From the NCBI RefSeq assembly GCF_000239855.1, contig NZ_BADT01000100.1, positions 1 to 52,253 of the forward strand: a stretch of 52,253 nucleotides of DNA, written 5' to 3'. Both the position numbers and the translations under genes were made by a program. This stretch comes from Pseudoalteromonas sp. BSi20652. GTDB taxonomy: Bacteria; Pseudomonadota; Gammaproteobacteria; Enterobacterales; Alteromonadaceae. The notes beneath the pieces were generated by a model. It had not been told where the DNA came from and made no database searches. It saw only the letters and a program-made list of their open reading frames with translations. Shown piece by piece: positions 25,767 to 35,300 of the stretch (position 1 is the first letter of the stretch; each line of letters starts with the position of its first letter).

Positions 25767-27379
25767 TATTTTTTCCTCGCGTTGGCAAGTGATATAGCGC
25801 CAAATGGGCCAAGTGTTATACCTTCAACATCAGCACTGCTTGCTTGAAAACGCAGACCATGGGCAATAGGTAATAATGGTAGCTCGTCGATAATTAGTGT
25901 TTGCGCTTCTTCATAATATTTTTTACGTTTATTCAGATCAGTTGTATCGAGTGCTTGAGTTAGCAATAAATCAAATTTAGGGTTACACCAGTTTGCTGGA
26001 TTTTTACCACTAAAAGTTGCGGTACAACTTAATAGTGGGCTAAAGAAGTTATCAGGATCGGGTGTATCAGCAGCCCAACCAAGCAGTACGCTATCGTGTC
26101 TGTGCTCGCCGATACGTTTAATAAACGTATTCCATTCATACTCTACAATGCTTACGTTAACGCCAATTTTGCGTAAATCGCTTTGCATAAGCTCAGCCAT
26201 TTTACGTGCGTTAGGATTATAAATTCGGCTCACAGGCATCGCCCAAATATTCATATCAAAGCCATTAGGAAAACCAGCGTCAATAAGTAATTTTTTAGCA
26301 AGTTCAGGGTCGAACAGTGGCATGTTCTCTTGCGGCTCAAATGCCCATGAAGTGGGTGGTAAGATAGATTGTGCACGTGTGCCGTTACCGAAATAGACCG
26401 CTTGCATTATTTTATCTGTATCAATAGCATGCGCCAGTGCTTGGCGTACTCTCAAATCGTCAAAAGGAGCGCGCTCGGTATTAAATGCCCAGTAACCAAC
26501 ATTTAAGTTTGTTTCTTTTTCAATGTTAATATCGTCGCGTTGAGCTAAAATACTGAGCTGTGCACTGCTTGGATGAGCGGTTACATCGCACTCTTTAGTC
26601 AACATTTTAGCAATGCGTGCGGTACCATTAGGTGTAATGTCGTAAACTAATTGCTCTAGTGCTACTTCGTGTTTCCAATAAACTGGATTTTTATAAAAGC
26701 GCACTAAGTGATCGCGGCGATATTCTTTATAAATATAAGGACCAGTGCCAACAGGGTATTGATCAAACAAGTTTGTTTGTTCGCTTGCCTTTAACTTCAT
26801 TGCATATTCTTCTGAAAGTACCACGGCAAAGTCGGTAGCCATATTAGCTAAAAAGCTACTTTCAGGATTAAACAACTCAAATCGTACTTGGTAGTCAGAC
26901 ACGCGTACAATTTTACGAATGAGTTGATCAATCCCCACACTTTGAAAATATGGGTAATTAGCATCGCCCACAAAGTGATATGGATTGTATACATCGAATA
27001 ATCGGCTAAAGGTGAATATAACGTCGTCGGCGTTAAAATCCCGCGATGGGGTAAAATAAGAAGTTGTATGAAACTTTACATCTTTACGCAAGGTAAAGGT
27101 AACCGATTTACCATCTTTACTAATTTTCCAATCGGTTGCTAACTCACTTTGAAATTCTGCCGTAACAGGGTCAATGCTAATTAAACGGTCGTATAATTGG
27201 TTAGCAATTATATCAATAGTTGAACCGGTGGTCGTGACTTGCGGATTAAACGACACAGGGTTAGCTTCAGCGCAATAAACTAAGCCTTGGTTTTTTTCTT
27301 CTATGATTTCTTCTTTGCTATCAAGGCAACCAACTAAAGTGGTGGCAAGCAAAACAAGTAATAATTTATGCACCCGCAT
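25766..27379 (-). CDS. sapA: Peptide-binding lipoprotein SapA (ABC transporter solute-binding protein)
   Basis: SapA is the solute-binding component that delivers peptides to SapBCDF. The 537-residue protein is of the family-5 (DppA/OppA) type. A lipobox LVGC places the lipidated cysteine at residue 18, so it is likely a lipoprotein, whereas E. coli SapA is a soluble periplasmic protein. Family blocks seen are NPVSFNPQ, LATDWKISKDGKSVTFTLRKDVKFH and FNTERAPFDDLRVRQALAHAID. It starts only nine bases after the pspF stop, so pspF and sap may share transcripts. Confidence 0.9.
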   Translation of the reverse strand: MRVHKLLLVLLATTLVGCLDSKEEIIEEKNQGLVYCAEANPVSFNPQVTTTGSTIDIIANQLYDRLISIDPVTAEFQSELATDWKISKDGKSVTFTLRKDVKFHTTSYFTPSRDFNADDVIFTFSRLFDVYNPYHFVGDANYPYFQSVGIDQLIRKIVRVSDYQVRFELFNPESSFLANMATDFAVVLSEEYAMKLKASEQTNLFDQYPVGTGPYIYKEYRRDHLVRFYKNPVYWKHEVALEQLVYDITPNGTARIAKMLTKECDVTAHPSSAQLSILAQRDDINIEKETNLNVGYWAFNTERAPFDDLRVRQALAHAIDTDKIMQAVYFGNGTRAQSILPPTSWAFEPQENMPLFDPELAKKLLIDAGFPNGFDMNIWAMPVSRIYNPNARKMAELMQSDLRKIGVNVSIVEYEWNTFIKRIGEHRHDSVLLGWAADTPDPDNFFSPLLSCTATFSGKNPANWCNPKFDLLLTQALDTTDLNKRKKYYEEAQTLIIDELPLLPIAHGLRFQASSADVEGITLGPFGAISLANARKK

Positions 27380-27388
27380 AACCTCTGA

Positions 27389-28453
27389 CTATTGTTGATC
27401 CAACAAGTTGTATTTTTTAAGATAACCACGTAATTGATGATACGTTAAACCAAGTACTTCTGCAGTTTTCTTTTGATTAAATTGGCTATGTTCGAGCGCT
27501 TTATTAATCATGTTTATTTCAAAGTCGTTTGAGCGCTCTTTTAAGCTGCACGGAAATTGAATATCGACGGCGATATTACTGCTTGCTTGAGCAATCGGCG
27601 GCGCAACAACAATAGGCTCGGCATTAACAGTTTGAGCCGCTATAGGTGCTTTAATGCGCGCTTTTGGTCTAAATGGGCTATCGAATGGGTCTAAAATAAT
27701 CTGGTGAACGGGGATATGTTCACTACCGTGGCGATACAAACTGCGTTCAACCACATTTTTAAGTTCACGAATATTACCAGGCCAATCATAACTAAGCAGT
27801 GTTTCTGTTGCGCTTCGGGTAAAACCGCTAAACAGTTCCCACTCTAAATCGCGTGCCATATTCATCGCAAACTGCTCAGCAAGAAGCATAATATCGTCTT
27901 GGCGTTCGCGCAGTGGCGGCAGGGTAATTACATCAAAGGCAAGGCGATCGAGTAAGTCACTTCTAAATTCACCTTGCTCAGCTAAATAAGGGAGGTCTTC
28001 GTTTGTGGCACACACTAAGCGTGTATCTACTTTTACAGTTTGTTTGCCGCCAACACGTTCAAACTCACCGTATTCTATAACGCGCAGCAGTTTTTCTTGT
28101 ACCATAGCTGAGGTATTAGCTAATTCATCTAAAAACAGTGTGCCGCTGTTAGCGCGTTCAAAACGACCTTCGTGGCGTTTGCTTGCCCCCGTAAAAGCAC
28201 CGCTTTCGTGGCCAAACAATTCACTTTCGAGTAAGTTTTCGTTAAGTGCTGCACAGTTAAGTTTTACGTAGTTTTGATCCCAACGCTTTGATAAAAAGTG
28301 TAAGCGTGCTGCTATTAGCTCTTTACCTGTGCCGCGTTCACCAATAATAAGTACCGGTTTATCTAAATTAGCCAGTTGCGATACCTGATCTAATACAGAC
28401 AGAAAGCTATCTGATTGGCCGAGTAAATTATCCTGTTGGCGATATTGGCTCAT
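27389..28453 (-). CDS. pspF: Phage shock protein operon activator PspF
   Basis: PspF is the sigma-54 enhancer-binding protein that activates the psp operon and is held inactive by PspA. The 354-residue protein has no receiver domain and starts directly with the AAA+ core. Walker A is GERGTGKE (residues 38-45), the sigma-54-contacting loop is GAFTGA (85-90), and Walker B is GTLFLDEL. Arginine fingers follow, and the C-terminal Fis-type helix-turn-helix contains NQKKTAEVLGLTYHQLRGYLKKY. A linker of about 60 residues rich in Pro and Ala is longer than in E. coli PspF (325 residues). It diverges from pspA. Confidence 0.95.
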   Translation of the reverse strand: MSQYRQQDNLLGQSDSFLSVLDQVSQLANLDKPVLIIGERGTGKELIAARLHFLSKRWDQNYVKLNCAALNENLLESELFGHESGAFTGASKRHEGRFERANSGTLFLDELANTSAMVQEKLLRVIEYGEFERVGGKQTVKVDTRLVCATNEDLPYLAEQGEFRSDLLDRLAFDVITLPPLRERQDDIMLLAEQFAMNMARDLEWELFSGFTRSATETLLSYDWPGNIRELKNVVERSLYRHGSEHIPVHQIILDPFDSPFRPKARIKAPIAAQTVNAEPIVVAPPIAQASSNIAVDIQFPCSLKERSNDFEINMINKALEHSQFNQKKTAEVLGLTYHQLRGYLKKYNLLDQQ

Positions 28454-28575
28454 ATTTCCTAACTCTTGGTCATTTTTACTAACAGTTAGTGTATTTCATA
28501 AGTCGGGATAACTAAAGAAATTTGTATATTTAGTTTAACGTAATGAAAATAAAGTGTATTTTAACTTTTAAAAAG

Positions 28576-28592
28576 TTGGCAAGCATATTGAT
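28576..28592 (+). promoter_or_regulatory. Sigma-54-type promoter of pspABC
   Basis: TTGGCAAGCATATTGAT has GG (-24) and GA (-12 position) with the exact sigma-54 spacing of TTGGCAC-N5-TTGCA. The -12 element has GA where GC is usual. It lies 48 bases before the pspA ATG, and the divergent gene encodes the matching activator, PspF. Confidence 0.7.
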
Positions 28593-28639
28593 ACTAGTTA
28601 TAGCAGACTAACTAAGTTTTAATTACAGAGGTAAATGTT

Positions 28640-29299
28640 ATGGGAATTTTTTCACGTTTTGCAGATATTGTTAATTCTAATATCAACGCCATTTTAGATA
28701 AAGCAGAAGACCCAGAAAAAATGGTTCGTCTGATTATTCAAGAAATGGAAGACACGCTTGTTGAAGTACGTTCTACATCAGCTAAAACATTGGCTGAGAA
28801 AAAAGAAATTGTACGCCGCTTAGATACGCTTAAAGCACAGGTAAGCGATTGGCAAGATAAAGCCGAACTGGCTTTAAGTAAAGACCGCGACGATTTAGCG
28901 CGTTCAGCCCTACTTGAAAAGCAAAAGTCGGCAGATGCCGTTGCTTCAGTCGCTAGTGAACTTGAACATGTAGAGTCTCATATTGAGAAATTACAGCAAG
29001 AAGTAACGACACTACAAGAAAAGCTAGCAGATGCGAAATCTCGTCAAAAGGCAATTATACTTCGCCAACGTTCGGCTGAGTCGCGCCTTGAAGTGAAAAA
29101 GACACTTGATAGCTCAAAAGTAGAGGACGCACTTAATCGCTTTGAACGTTACGAAACTAAAATTGATGGACTAGAATCTCAAATTGAGTCTTACGATTTA
29201 GGTAAAAAGACGTTAGCGGACGAAATTGCTAATCTACAAAAAAATGAAAAGATAGATGATGAGCTAGCCGAACTTAAAAAGAAGCTAGCTGATAAATAA
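28640..29299 (+). CDS. pspA: Phage shock protein A
   Basis: PspA is an ESCRT-III/IM30-family protein that coats damaged inner membrane and, in unstressed cells, inhibits PspF. The 219-residue protein begins with the amphipathic helix MGIFSRFADIVNSNINAILD, then PEKMVRLIIQEMEDTL. The rest is almost wholly charged coiled coil (about residues 25-215), as in E. coli PspA (222). AGAGGTAAATGTT upstream is a good ribosome site. It is first of pspABC-ycjX-ycjF. Confidence 0.97.
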   Translation: MGIFSRFADIVNSNINAILDKAEDPEKMVRLIIQEMEDTLVEVRSTSAKTLAEKKEIVRRLDTLKAQVSDWQDKAELALSKDRDDLARSALLEKQKSADAVASVASELEHVESHIEKLQQEVTTLQEKLADAKSRQKAIILRQRSAESRLEVKKTLDSSKVEDALNRFERYETKIDGLESQIESYDLGKKTLADEIANLQKNEKIDDELAELKKKLADK

Positions 29300-29366
29300 C
29301 TTATAAAGGGGTACTTAAAGTGCCCCACTGCTTAAAAACATCAAAACGGATTATCAGGAGAGGATT

Positions 29367-29600
29367 ATGTTTGATTCAGATGTAATAATTGTTCCATTTG
29401 TTATGTTTATGATTTTTGTTGCCCCGCTGTGGCTAATTTTGCACTACCGTAGCAAAAAACAAGTAAGCCAAGGTTTAAGTGAGCACGAACATCGCCAGTT
29501 ACTTGAGCTTGCACATAAAGCCGAAAAAATGGCAGACAGGGTTGAAACACTTGAAGCATTGCTTGATCAAGAGTCACCACAATGGAGACGCAAAGTATGA
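29367..29600 (+). CDS. pspB: Phage shock protein B
   Basis: PspB is a small inner-membrane partner of PspC that relays envelope stress to PspA-PspF. The 77-residue protein has one N-terminal membrane helix (about residues 4-26) with FVAPLWLILHY. A cytoplasmic leucine-zipper-like helix follows, with HRQLLELAHKAEKMADRVETLE, and the family tip DQESPQWRRK. The stop overlaps the pspC ATG in an ATGA arrangement. Confidence 0.95.
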   Translation: MFDSDVIIVPFVMFMIFVAPLWLILHYRSKKQVSQGLSEHEHRQLLELAHKAEKMADRVETLEALLDQESPQWRRKV

Positions 29601-29998
29601 GTGCCAAACGCGAATTATTAAGAGACCCACAACGCGGTAAAATAGCCGGAGTATGTGCGGGATTAAGTGACTACTTTAATATGGAGTTATGGTTAGTTCG
29701 CATTATATTTGTTAGTGCGGTACTGCTAACGGGTGGCCCATTATTTGTGGTAGCGTATATTGCAGCCTGGTTCATTTTAGATAAAAAAGAGCCCGCAACA
29801 GTGCAAACTAACAGCTCAACTAAACATGACGATCCGCTAGAAGTAAAATTGAAAGTATGGCAAAAAGGCGAGCCACCGCGCCGCGCATTGCAAGATTTAA
29901 AAGAGCGTTTAACGCGTGTAGATACTCGCCTTCAAGATATGGAGCGCCATGTAACTTCAAGCGAGTTTACGGTGAGTCGTGAAATTAACAAACTTTAA
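29597..29998 (+). CDS. pspC: Phage shock protein C
   Basis: PspC is the membrane sensor partner of PspB. The 133-residue protein opens with the PspC domain, RDPQRGKIAGVCAGLSDYF, then a membrane segment (about residues 35-65, ending in YIAAWFILDKKEP). A cytoplasmic helix with LTRVDTRLQDMERHVTS resembles the E. coli end. I prefer ATG 29597 over ATG 29582 because GGAG sits nine bases upstream and the overlap with the pspB stop is the common ATGA form. Confidence 0.93.
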   Translation: MSAKRELLRDPQRGKIAGVCAGLSDYFNMELWLVRIIFVSAVLLTGGPLFVVAYIAAWFILDKKEPATVQTNSSTKHDDPLEVKLKVWQKGEPPRRALQDLKERLTRVDTRLQDMERHVTSSEFTVSREINKL

Positions 29999-30061
29999 AG
30001 GATTTAATAGCACCTTATTTGCAGCGTGATAAATTACGGCAAATTAGGTGCAAGACACTTT

Positions 30062-31479
30062 ATGAGCCAATCATTCGCAAAAAAGACCTTTAAAAGTATT
30101 AAAGGCAAAGCACAAAAAGCCCTTCATCGCGGTTTAGACCAACACGTAAAACTAGCCGTAACAGGCCTAAGTGGTAGCGGTAAAACAGCCTTTATTACCG
30201 CGCTTGTTAAACATTTAACAACCCAAGCGGACGATAAAAACTTACCTTTTTTGATGTAATGCGCGAGCATCGCCATGTGGCCACTAAAGTTGTGCCGCAA
30301 GAGGCGTTAAAAGTCCCTACGTTTAATTATACGCGCGCGCTAAACTCATTATTACCCAGCGATGGGATGCCTACATGGCCTGCATCTACCGAGCGTATTA
30401 ATACGCTGCGCTTGGCAATAAAGTATCAAAGTAACGCAGGGCTGCGCGGCCATTTTTCGCCGCAATCAACACTTTATTTAGATATTATTGACTACCCGGG
30501 TGAATGGCTCCTTGATTTACCTATGCTTGAGCAAAGCTATGCTCAATGGTGCGAGCAGCAATATCCATTATTAACTCAGCCTTCGCGCGTAAACACGTCA
30601 AGTGATTTTTTAATGGCCGTTGAGCAACTTGACTTAAACGCTCCCGTTGATGAAAACGCACTTGCTCATATTGCTCAGCTTTATCAAAGCATGTTAGTAG
30701 GGCTTAAAAAAGACACCAAACTTGCCATGTTGCAACCTGGGCGCATGCTTATGCCTGGCGACTTACAAGGCGCACCATTATTATTGTTTTTCCCGGTATC
30801 GGGTGAGGTAAACAGTGACGATGTTGTTGCGGGTTCTAATTTAGCGCATTTAATTAAGCGCTTTAACGCCTATATAAAAGAAGTCGTAAAACCATTTTAT
30901 AATGAGCATTTTAGGCACTTTGATCGCCAAATTGTACTTGTAGATGTACTAAGTGCATTAAACGAAGGGCACGAAACACTCCAAGAGCAAAGCAGTGTAA
31001 TAAACCAATTACTCGCACACTTTAATTATGGCGAATCAGGCTTTTTTAAACGTTTATTTAAGCCAAACATAGACAAAATATTATTTGCAGCTAATAAGTC
31101 AGATCATATAAGTGCTAAGCACCATAAAGATTTAGCACTGCTACTTGATTCGCTCGTGCATGAGCAAAGCAATCATTTAAAGTTTGATGGTGTAAAAATA
31201 GAAACCATGGCTATGTCGTCAATTACAGCCACGCAGCCGCGCCAAATTGCCGACAAAGGCCAAACGCTTGACTGCATTTACGGCAAACCATTACACGAGC
31301 CTGATTGGCTTACGTATTTACCGCCCCAACCTCCCTCGCGGATGCTTAATAAAAATGAGTGGCCAGCACAGGGATTTGAGTTTTTATCGTTCTCTCCAAT
31401 GCCGAGCCCCGATAAACAACTAAAACATATTCGATTAGATCATGTCATGCAGTACCTGCTAGGAGACAAATTAACATGA
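30062..31479 (+). pseudogene. ycjX: YcjX-like P-loop ATPase, frame broken near 30247
   Basis: YcjX is a conserved P-loop protein of the psp regulon, with E. coli function poorly defined. The start is ATG 30062. Walker A GLSGSGKT (residues 35-42) and LVKHL follow. The frame ends after LPFLM at 30259. The other frame continues from there with MREHRHV, LYLDIIDYPGEWLLDLPML (the family's Walker B-like block), and a long C-terminal part. One extra T in the six-T run 30247-30252 restores PFFDVMREHRHV and a 472-residue protein, normal for the family. A read error is most likely; a -1 slip at T-TTT-TTG is a remote alternative. It overlaps ycjF by four bases. Confidence 0.88.
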
Positions 31480-32501
31480 GTGAGTCAAACCAACCATTTC
31501 AAGCAGGGCGTCGCATAGATACGCAAAGCATTGAACAAAACGAACCCGTTTTAGCACCTGCAAAAATTATTCAGCACGGGCAAAGTGATTACGAAGAGCT
31601 TGAAGATGAAGCACTGGAGCCAGAAATAGATCTGGAGCCTGTATACAAAAAGTCAAAATGGCAAACGCCCAAAGGTGTTTTTGCTATTAGCTTTATAGTG
31701 CTGGTGCTTTTAGAGTTTGCATACTCGTTAGTATTTGCTTTCGAGCAGTCAATCATTTTAGGCAGTGTTTATTTAACAGCGGTTGTAAGTGGCGTATTGC
31801 TAATAGGGCGCTTATTGTGGCGAGAGTATCGAATGCTGCGCAGTTTAAAGCGTAACCAATTGCACCGAGTTGAAGCCGACAGACTTTTAAACAGCGAGCA
31901 AGTAGGCGGTGCATTACCTTGGCTCGAAAAGCTTAATAAACACCAGGAGCTTGATAACTTTGAAACCTTTAAAGATCAAGTAGCTACGCATCACAGTGAC
32001 AAAGAAATAATGACGTTGTACGCCAACAGCTTATTAATAACCCAAGACACCAAAGCTAAAAAGCTTATAAATCGTTTTGCGACTGAATCTGCACTGCTAG
32101 TTGCCCTAAGCCCACTTGCGCTGGTGGATATGATGGCCGTGCTTTGGCGCGGTACTAAGTTAATAGAACAAATTGGTAAAATTTACGGCATTGGTTTTGG
32201 CTACGCGAGCCGTATAAAGTTATACCGTATGCTGATAAAACAAGTGATGTTTGTTGGCAGTGCTGAGCTTGTATCTGACCTTGCTGCAACTGCACTGAGT
32301 GCTGAACTGCTAGGTAAACTTTCGGGGCGGGCAGCGCAAGGGGTCAGCGCCGGTATTTTTACAGCGCGTATTGGTTACAAAGCAATGGAGCTTAGCCGCC
32401 CATTACCACGGCTTGAAAACAAGCGTAGCTTGTTAAAAGGCACTGTGCAAAGTATTGCAGGTAAAATAATGAGTCGTAAAAAACCAGAGTCTGCTCAATA
32501 A
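31476..32501 (+). CDS. ycjF: YcjF family inner-membrane protein
   Basis: YcjF is the usual partner of YcjX and belongs to the DUF697-type membrane family. The 341-residue protein has a long acidic N-terminal tail (about 1-55). Two adjoining membrane helices follow, with FAISFIVLVLLEFAYSLVF and a second segment ending LLIGRLLWREY. A cytoplasmic part then leads to a hydrophobic C-terminal region with LVALSPLALVDMMAVLWRG and GYASRIKLYR. ATG at 31476 overlaps the ycjX stop (ATGA). No clear terminator follows. Confidence 0.92.
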   Translation: MSESNQPFQAGRRIDTQSIEQNEPVLAPAKIIQHGQSDYEELEDEALEPEIDLEPVYKKSKWQTPKGVFAISFIVLVLLEFAYSLVFAFEQSIILGSVYLTAVVSGVLLIGRLLWREYRMLRSLKRNQLHRVEADRLLNSEQVGGALPWLEKLNKHQELDNFETFKDQVATHHSDKEIMTLYANSLLITQDTKAKKLINRFATESALLVALSPLALVDMMAVLWRGTKLIEQIGKIYGIGFGYASRIKLYRMLIKQVMFVGSAELVSDLAATALSAELLGKLSGRAAQGVSAGIFTARIGYKAMELSRPLPRLENKRSLLKGTVQSIAGKIMSRKKPESAQ

Positions 32502-32641
32502 TTTGGCAATATTTATGTACAGGTGAGCGAGTAAACTTTGCACAAATAGCCATCTGAGCATCTGGCATGCTTGCTGTTTGTAAGCGCATACGTTTTGATT
32601 GATGAATTGCAAAAACATAATAATCAAAAAATGAGCCTACA

Positions 32642-33829
32642 ATGAGCAAGCATCATATAAACACCCAATGTATTCACGGACCACAAAAAGCAAACGACCC
32701 GCACGGCGCACTCACTTCTCCTTTGTATCAAACCTCTACTTTTCATTTTGAAAATGCCGCACAAGGTGCTGCGCGTTTTGCAGGCGACGAACCTGGCTAT
32801 ATTTATACGCGTTTAGGAAACCCTACAACCACAGAACTTGAACAAAAAGTTGCTCAACTAGAAAGCTGTGAAGCGGCAGCTGCAACCGCAACGGGTATGG
32901 GGGCTGTATCTGCCTCAGTACTGAGCTTTTTATCGCAGGGAGATCATCTTGTTGCCTCAAGTGCTTTATATGGTTGTACCTTTGCGTTTTTCTCGCACAT
33001 GTTGCCGCGCTGGGGAATTGAAGTCACCTTTGTTGATATGACCAACGAGGACGAACTACGCGCTGCCATCAAACCTAATTCAAAAATGATATTTGTAGAA
33101 ACGCCAATTAACCCCACTATGGCGGTTATTGATTTGGCACTCATTGGCGCAGTTGCTAAAGAGCACAATTTAATTAGTGTGGTCGACAACACCTTTTTAA
33201 CGCCGCTACTACAATCACCAAAAAAATACGGTATCGACATTATAATGCACAGTGCGACCAAGTACTTAAATGGTCACGGAGACGTAGTCGCCGGTATTGT
33301 ATGTGGATCGCTTGAGCACATAACACACATCAAAATGACCGTATTAAAAGATATTGGTGCAACCATAAGCCCGCACGATGCATGGCTAATTAATCGAGGT
33401 CTAAAAACACTCGCCATTAGAATAGAGCGTCATTGTCAAAGCGCACAAACGATAGCCGAATATCTAGAAGCGCACCCACAAGTAAGCACAGTATATTACC
33501 CAGGGCTTAAATCGCACCCAGGTTATAAGTTTATTGGTAACCAAATGAAAGCCGCTGGTGGTGTTATTGCGTTTGAAATAAAAGGTAGGATACAAGAAGG
33601 CGCGCAATTTATTAATAGTATGAAACTTTGTACACTTGCAGTAAGCCTCGGCGACGCTGAAACACTGATTCAGCATCCTGCATCAATGACTCACTCGCCT
33701 TATACGCCAGAGGAGCGAGCCGCCGCTGGAATAAGTGATGGGCTGATCAGACTCTCGGTTGGGCTTGAAGATGTTAACGACATTATTAGTGATTTAAACC
33801 AAGCTTTTACTAAAATTGGTTGTGTGTAA
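32642..33829 (+). CDS. megL: Methionine gamma-lyase
   Basis: This PLP enzyme cleaves L-methionine to methanethiol, 2-oxobutanoate and ammonia. The 395-residue protein is of the Cys/Met-metabolism family. The PLP lysine is K207 in HSATKYLNGHGD. The gamma-lyase hallmark cysteine is C112 in LYGCTFAFF, equivalent to Cys116 of the Pseudomonas enzyme, which argues for methionine lyase over cystathionine gamma-lyase. Further blocks are YTRLGNPTT, SLGDAETLIQHPASMTHS and the end LIRLSVGLEDVND. It stands alone with its own promoter region and terminator. Confidence 0.9.
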   Translation: MSKHHINTQCIHGPQKANDPHGALTSPLYQTSTFHFENAAQGAARFAGDEPGYIYTRLGNPTTTELEQKVAQLESCEAAAATATGMGAVSASVLSFLSQGDHLVASSALYGCTFAFFSHMLPRWGIEVTFVDMTNEDELRAAIKPNSKMIFVETPINPTMAVIDLALIGAVAKEHNLISVVDNTFLTPLLQSPKKYGIDIIMHSATKYLNGHGDVVAGIVCGSLEHITHIKMTVLKDIGATISPHDAWLINRGLKTLAIRIERHCQSAQTIAEYLEAHPQVSTVYYPGLKSHPGYKFIGNQMKAAGGVIAFEIKGRIQEGAQFINSMKLCTLAVSLGDAETLIQHPASMTHSPYTPEERAAAGISDGLIRLSVGLEDVNDIISDLNQAFTKIGCV

Positions 33830-33857
33830 TTAATTGTGTACACATAAAAATGAGCTG

Positions 33858-33887
33858 CAGGCCTTTATTTTAAGGTCTGTATTTTTA
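33858..33887 (+). terminator. Terminator after methionine gamma-lyase
   Basis: CAGGCCTT pairs with AAGGTCTG (one G-T pair) and is followed by TATTTTT, about 29 bases after the stop. Confidence 0.65.
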
Positions 33888-33899
33888 ATGTGCCACAGG

Positions 33900-33917
33900 T
33901 GTAATTTTTACTTTACG
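33900..33917 (+). promoter_or_regulatory. TyrR/PhhR-like operator upstream of phhA
   Basis: TGTAAT-N6-TTTACG matches the TyrR/PhhR box TGTAAA-N6-TTTACA at 10 of 12 positions. It lies about 145 bases before the phhA start. These aromatic-amino-acid regulators control phenylalanine hydroxylase in other bacteria; the regulator gene is not in this window. Confidence 0.55.
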
Positions 33918-34060
33918 ATTGGGGTGATCGCGCCAAATACTGATGTTAGCCTATCTATTAAACTCTTCTTCACTTTTGCATAGTATGGGGTCATTCGATA
34001 TTCAATAGGTTTGAATATCACACTGACACCGATTTAGGGCTCACACCCAAGAAGGTATTT

Positions 34061-34857
34061 ATGGCTAAAGCAAGTAAATACACATCCAAAACACCAGACG
34101 AAAATGGTGTTATACACTGGAGTGATGAAGAAAATAAAATTTGGTCTGAGCTTGTAGCGCGCCAGCTTACATGCATTGAAGGCAAAGCCTGCAACGAGTA
34201 CATGCAAGGGTTAAAAAGATTAACTTGCCGCACGATCGTATTCCGCAGTTAAGCGAACTAAACGAAGTGTTACTAGCCACTACCGGTTGGCAAGTAGCGC
34301 CAGTACCTGCACTTATCGACTTTGATGAGTTTTTTAGATTACTGGCAAATAAGCAGTTTCCGGTAGCTACATTTATTCGTAGCCGCGAAGAGTTTGATTA
34401 CCTACAAGAGCCAGATATTTTTCATGAAATATTTGGCCATTGCGCCATGCTAACTAACCCTGACTTTGCCGAGTTTACGCACAAGTACGGGCAATTAGGT
34501 TACGCAGCGCAGAAAAAGGACCGTGTATACCTTGCGCGTATATACTGGTTTACGGTTGAATTTGGTTTAATGCAAACCGAAGACGGCCTGCGTATTTACG
34601 GCGGTGGTATTTTATCAAGCCCAGGTGAAACTCAGTACGTGTACTCAAACACGCCAGAAATCAGCCCAATGAATGTGCTTGATGTACTGCGTACGCCGTA
34701 CCGTATTGATATTATGCAACCACAGTACTACACCATAAATTCGATTCATGATCTGTTTGATATATCGCAAATGGATATTATGACTTTGGTTGAGCGAGCT
34801 AAAGAGCTTGGTTTGCATGACCCAAAATTTCCACCAAAAGAAAAATTAGCCAGTTAA
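34061..34857 (+). pseudogene. phhA: Phenylalanine 4-monooxygenase (PhhA), frame broken near 34213
   Basis: PhhA hydroxylates phenylalanine to tyrosine using tetrahydrobiopterin and iron. The first 51 or so codons from ATG 34061 give SDEENKIWSELVARQL. The remainder, in another frame, has the iron-ligand motif FHEIFGHC with both histidines, a FTVEFGL strand with the third ligand glutamate, and YGGGILSSPGE. One extra A in the A run 34213-34217 joins the two as GLKKINLPHDRIPQL, giving about 265 residues, normal for the bacterial enzyme. A read error is likely. phhB follows 37 bases later. Confidence 0.9.
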
Positions 34858-34894
34858 ACATTAATGCTAAAAAAGCTAAAAGTAAGGATTTAGA

Positions 34895-35239
34895 ATGTCT
34901 TCATTAAGTGCACAAAAATGCGAAGCTTGTCATGTAGATGCGCCAAAAGTATCTGACGAAGAGTTAGCACAATTAATTACTAAAATCCCAGACTGGGTAC
35001 CAGAAGTACGCGACGGCATTATGCAGCTTGAGCGTGTTTATAAATTTAAAAACTTTAAACAGGCTATCGCGTTTACTAACAAAGTAGGCGACATGGCAGA
35101 AGACGAAGGCCATCACCCAGGTTTATTAACCGAGTGGGGCAAAGTAACGGTTACATGGTGGAGCCATTCAATTAAAGGCCTACACAAAAACGACTTTATT
35201 TGCGCAGCTAAAACAGACGACGTATTTAACGCGCTGTAA
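34895..35239 (+). CDS. phhB: Pterin-4a-carbinolamine dehydratase PhhB
   Basis: PhhB dehydrates the pterin carbinolamine released by PhhA so the cofactor can be recycled. The 114-residue protein has the family core: [14 protein letters not shown], then [16 protein letters not shown] and the catalytic block [20 protein letters not shown] with the paired histidines, ending [11 protein letters not shown]. Its position just after phhA fits one transcript. A strong terminator follows. Confidence 0.96.
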   Translation: MSSLSAQKCEACHVDAPKVSDEELAQLITKIPDWVPEVRDGIMQLERVYKFKNFKQAIAFTNKVGDMAEDEGHHPGLLTEWGKVTVTWWSHSIKGLHKNDFICAAKTDDVFNAL

Positions 35240-35266
35240 ACTTTTTAAAGGTCTAACCTTCGCAAC

Positions 35267-35300
35267 AAAAAGCTCGCTAAAATTATTTAGCGGGCTTTTT
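35267..35300. terminator. Bidirectional terminator after phhB
   Basis: AAAAAGCTCGCTAAA pairs with TTTAGCGGGCTTTTT around a short A/T loop. T and A runs on both sides suit termination of phhB and of the convergent CPPC gene, whose stop it touches. Confidence 0.85.
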
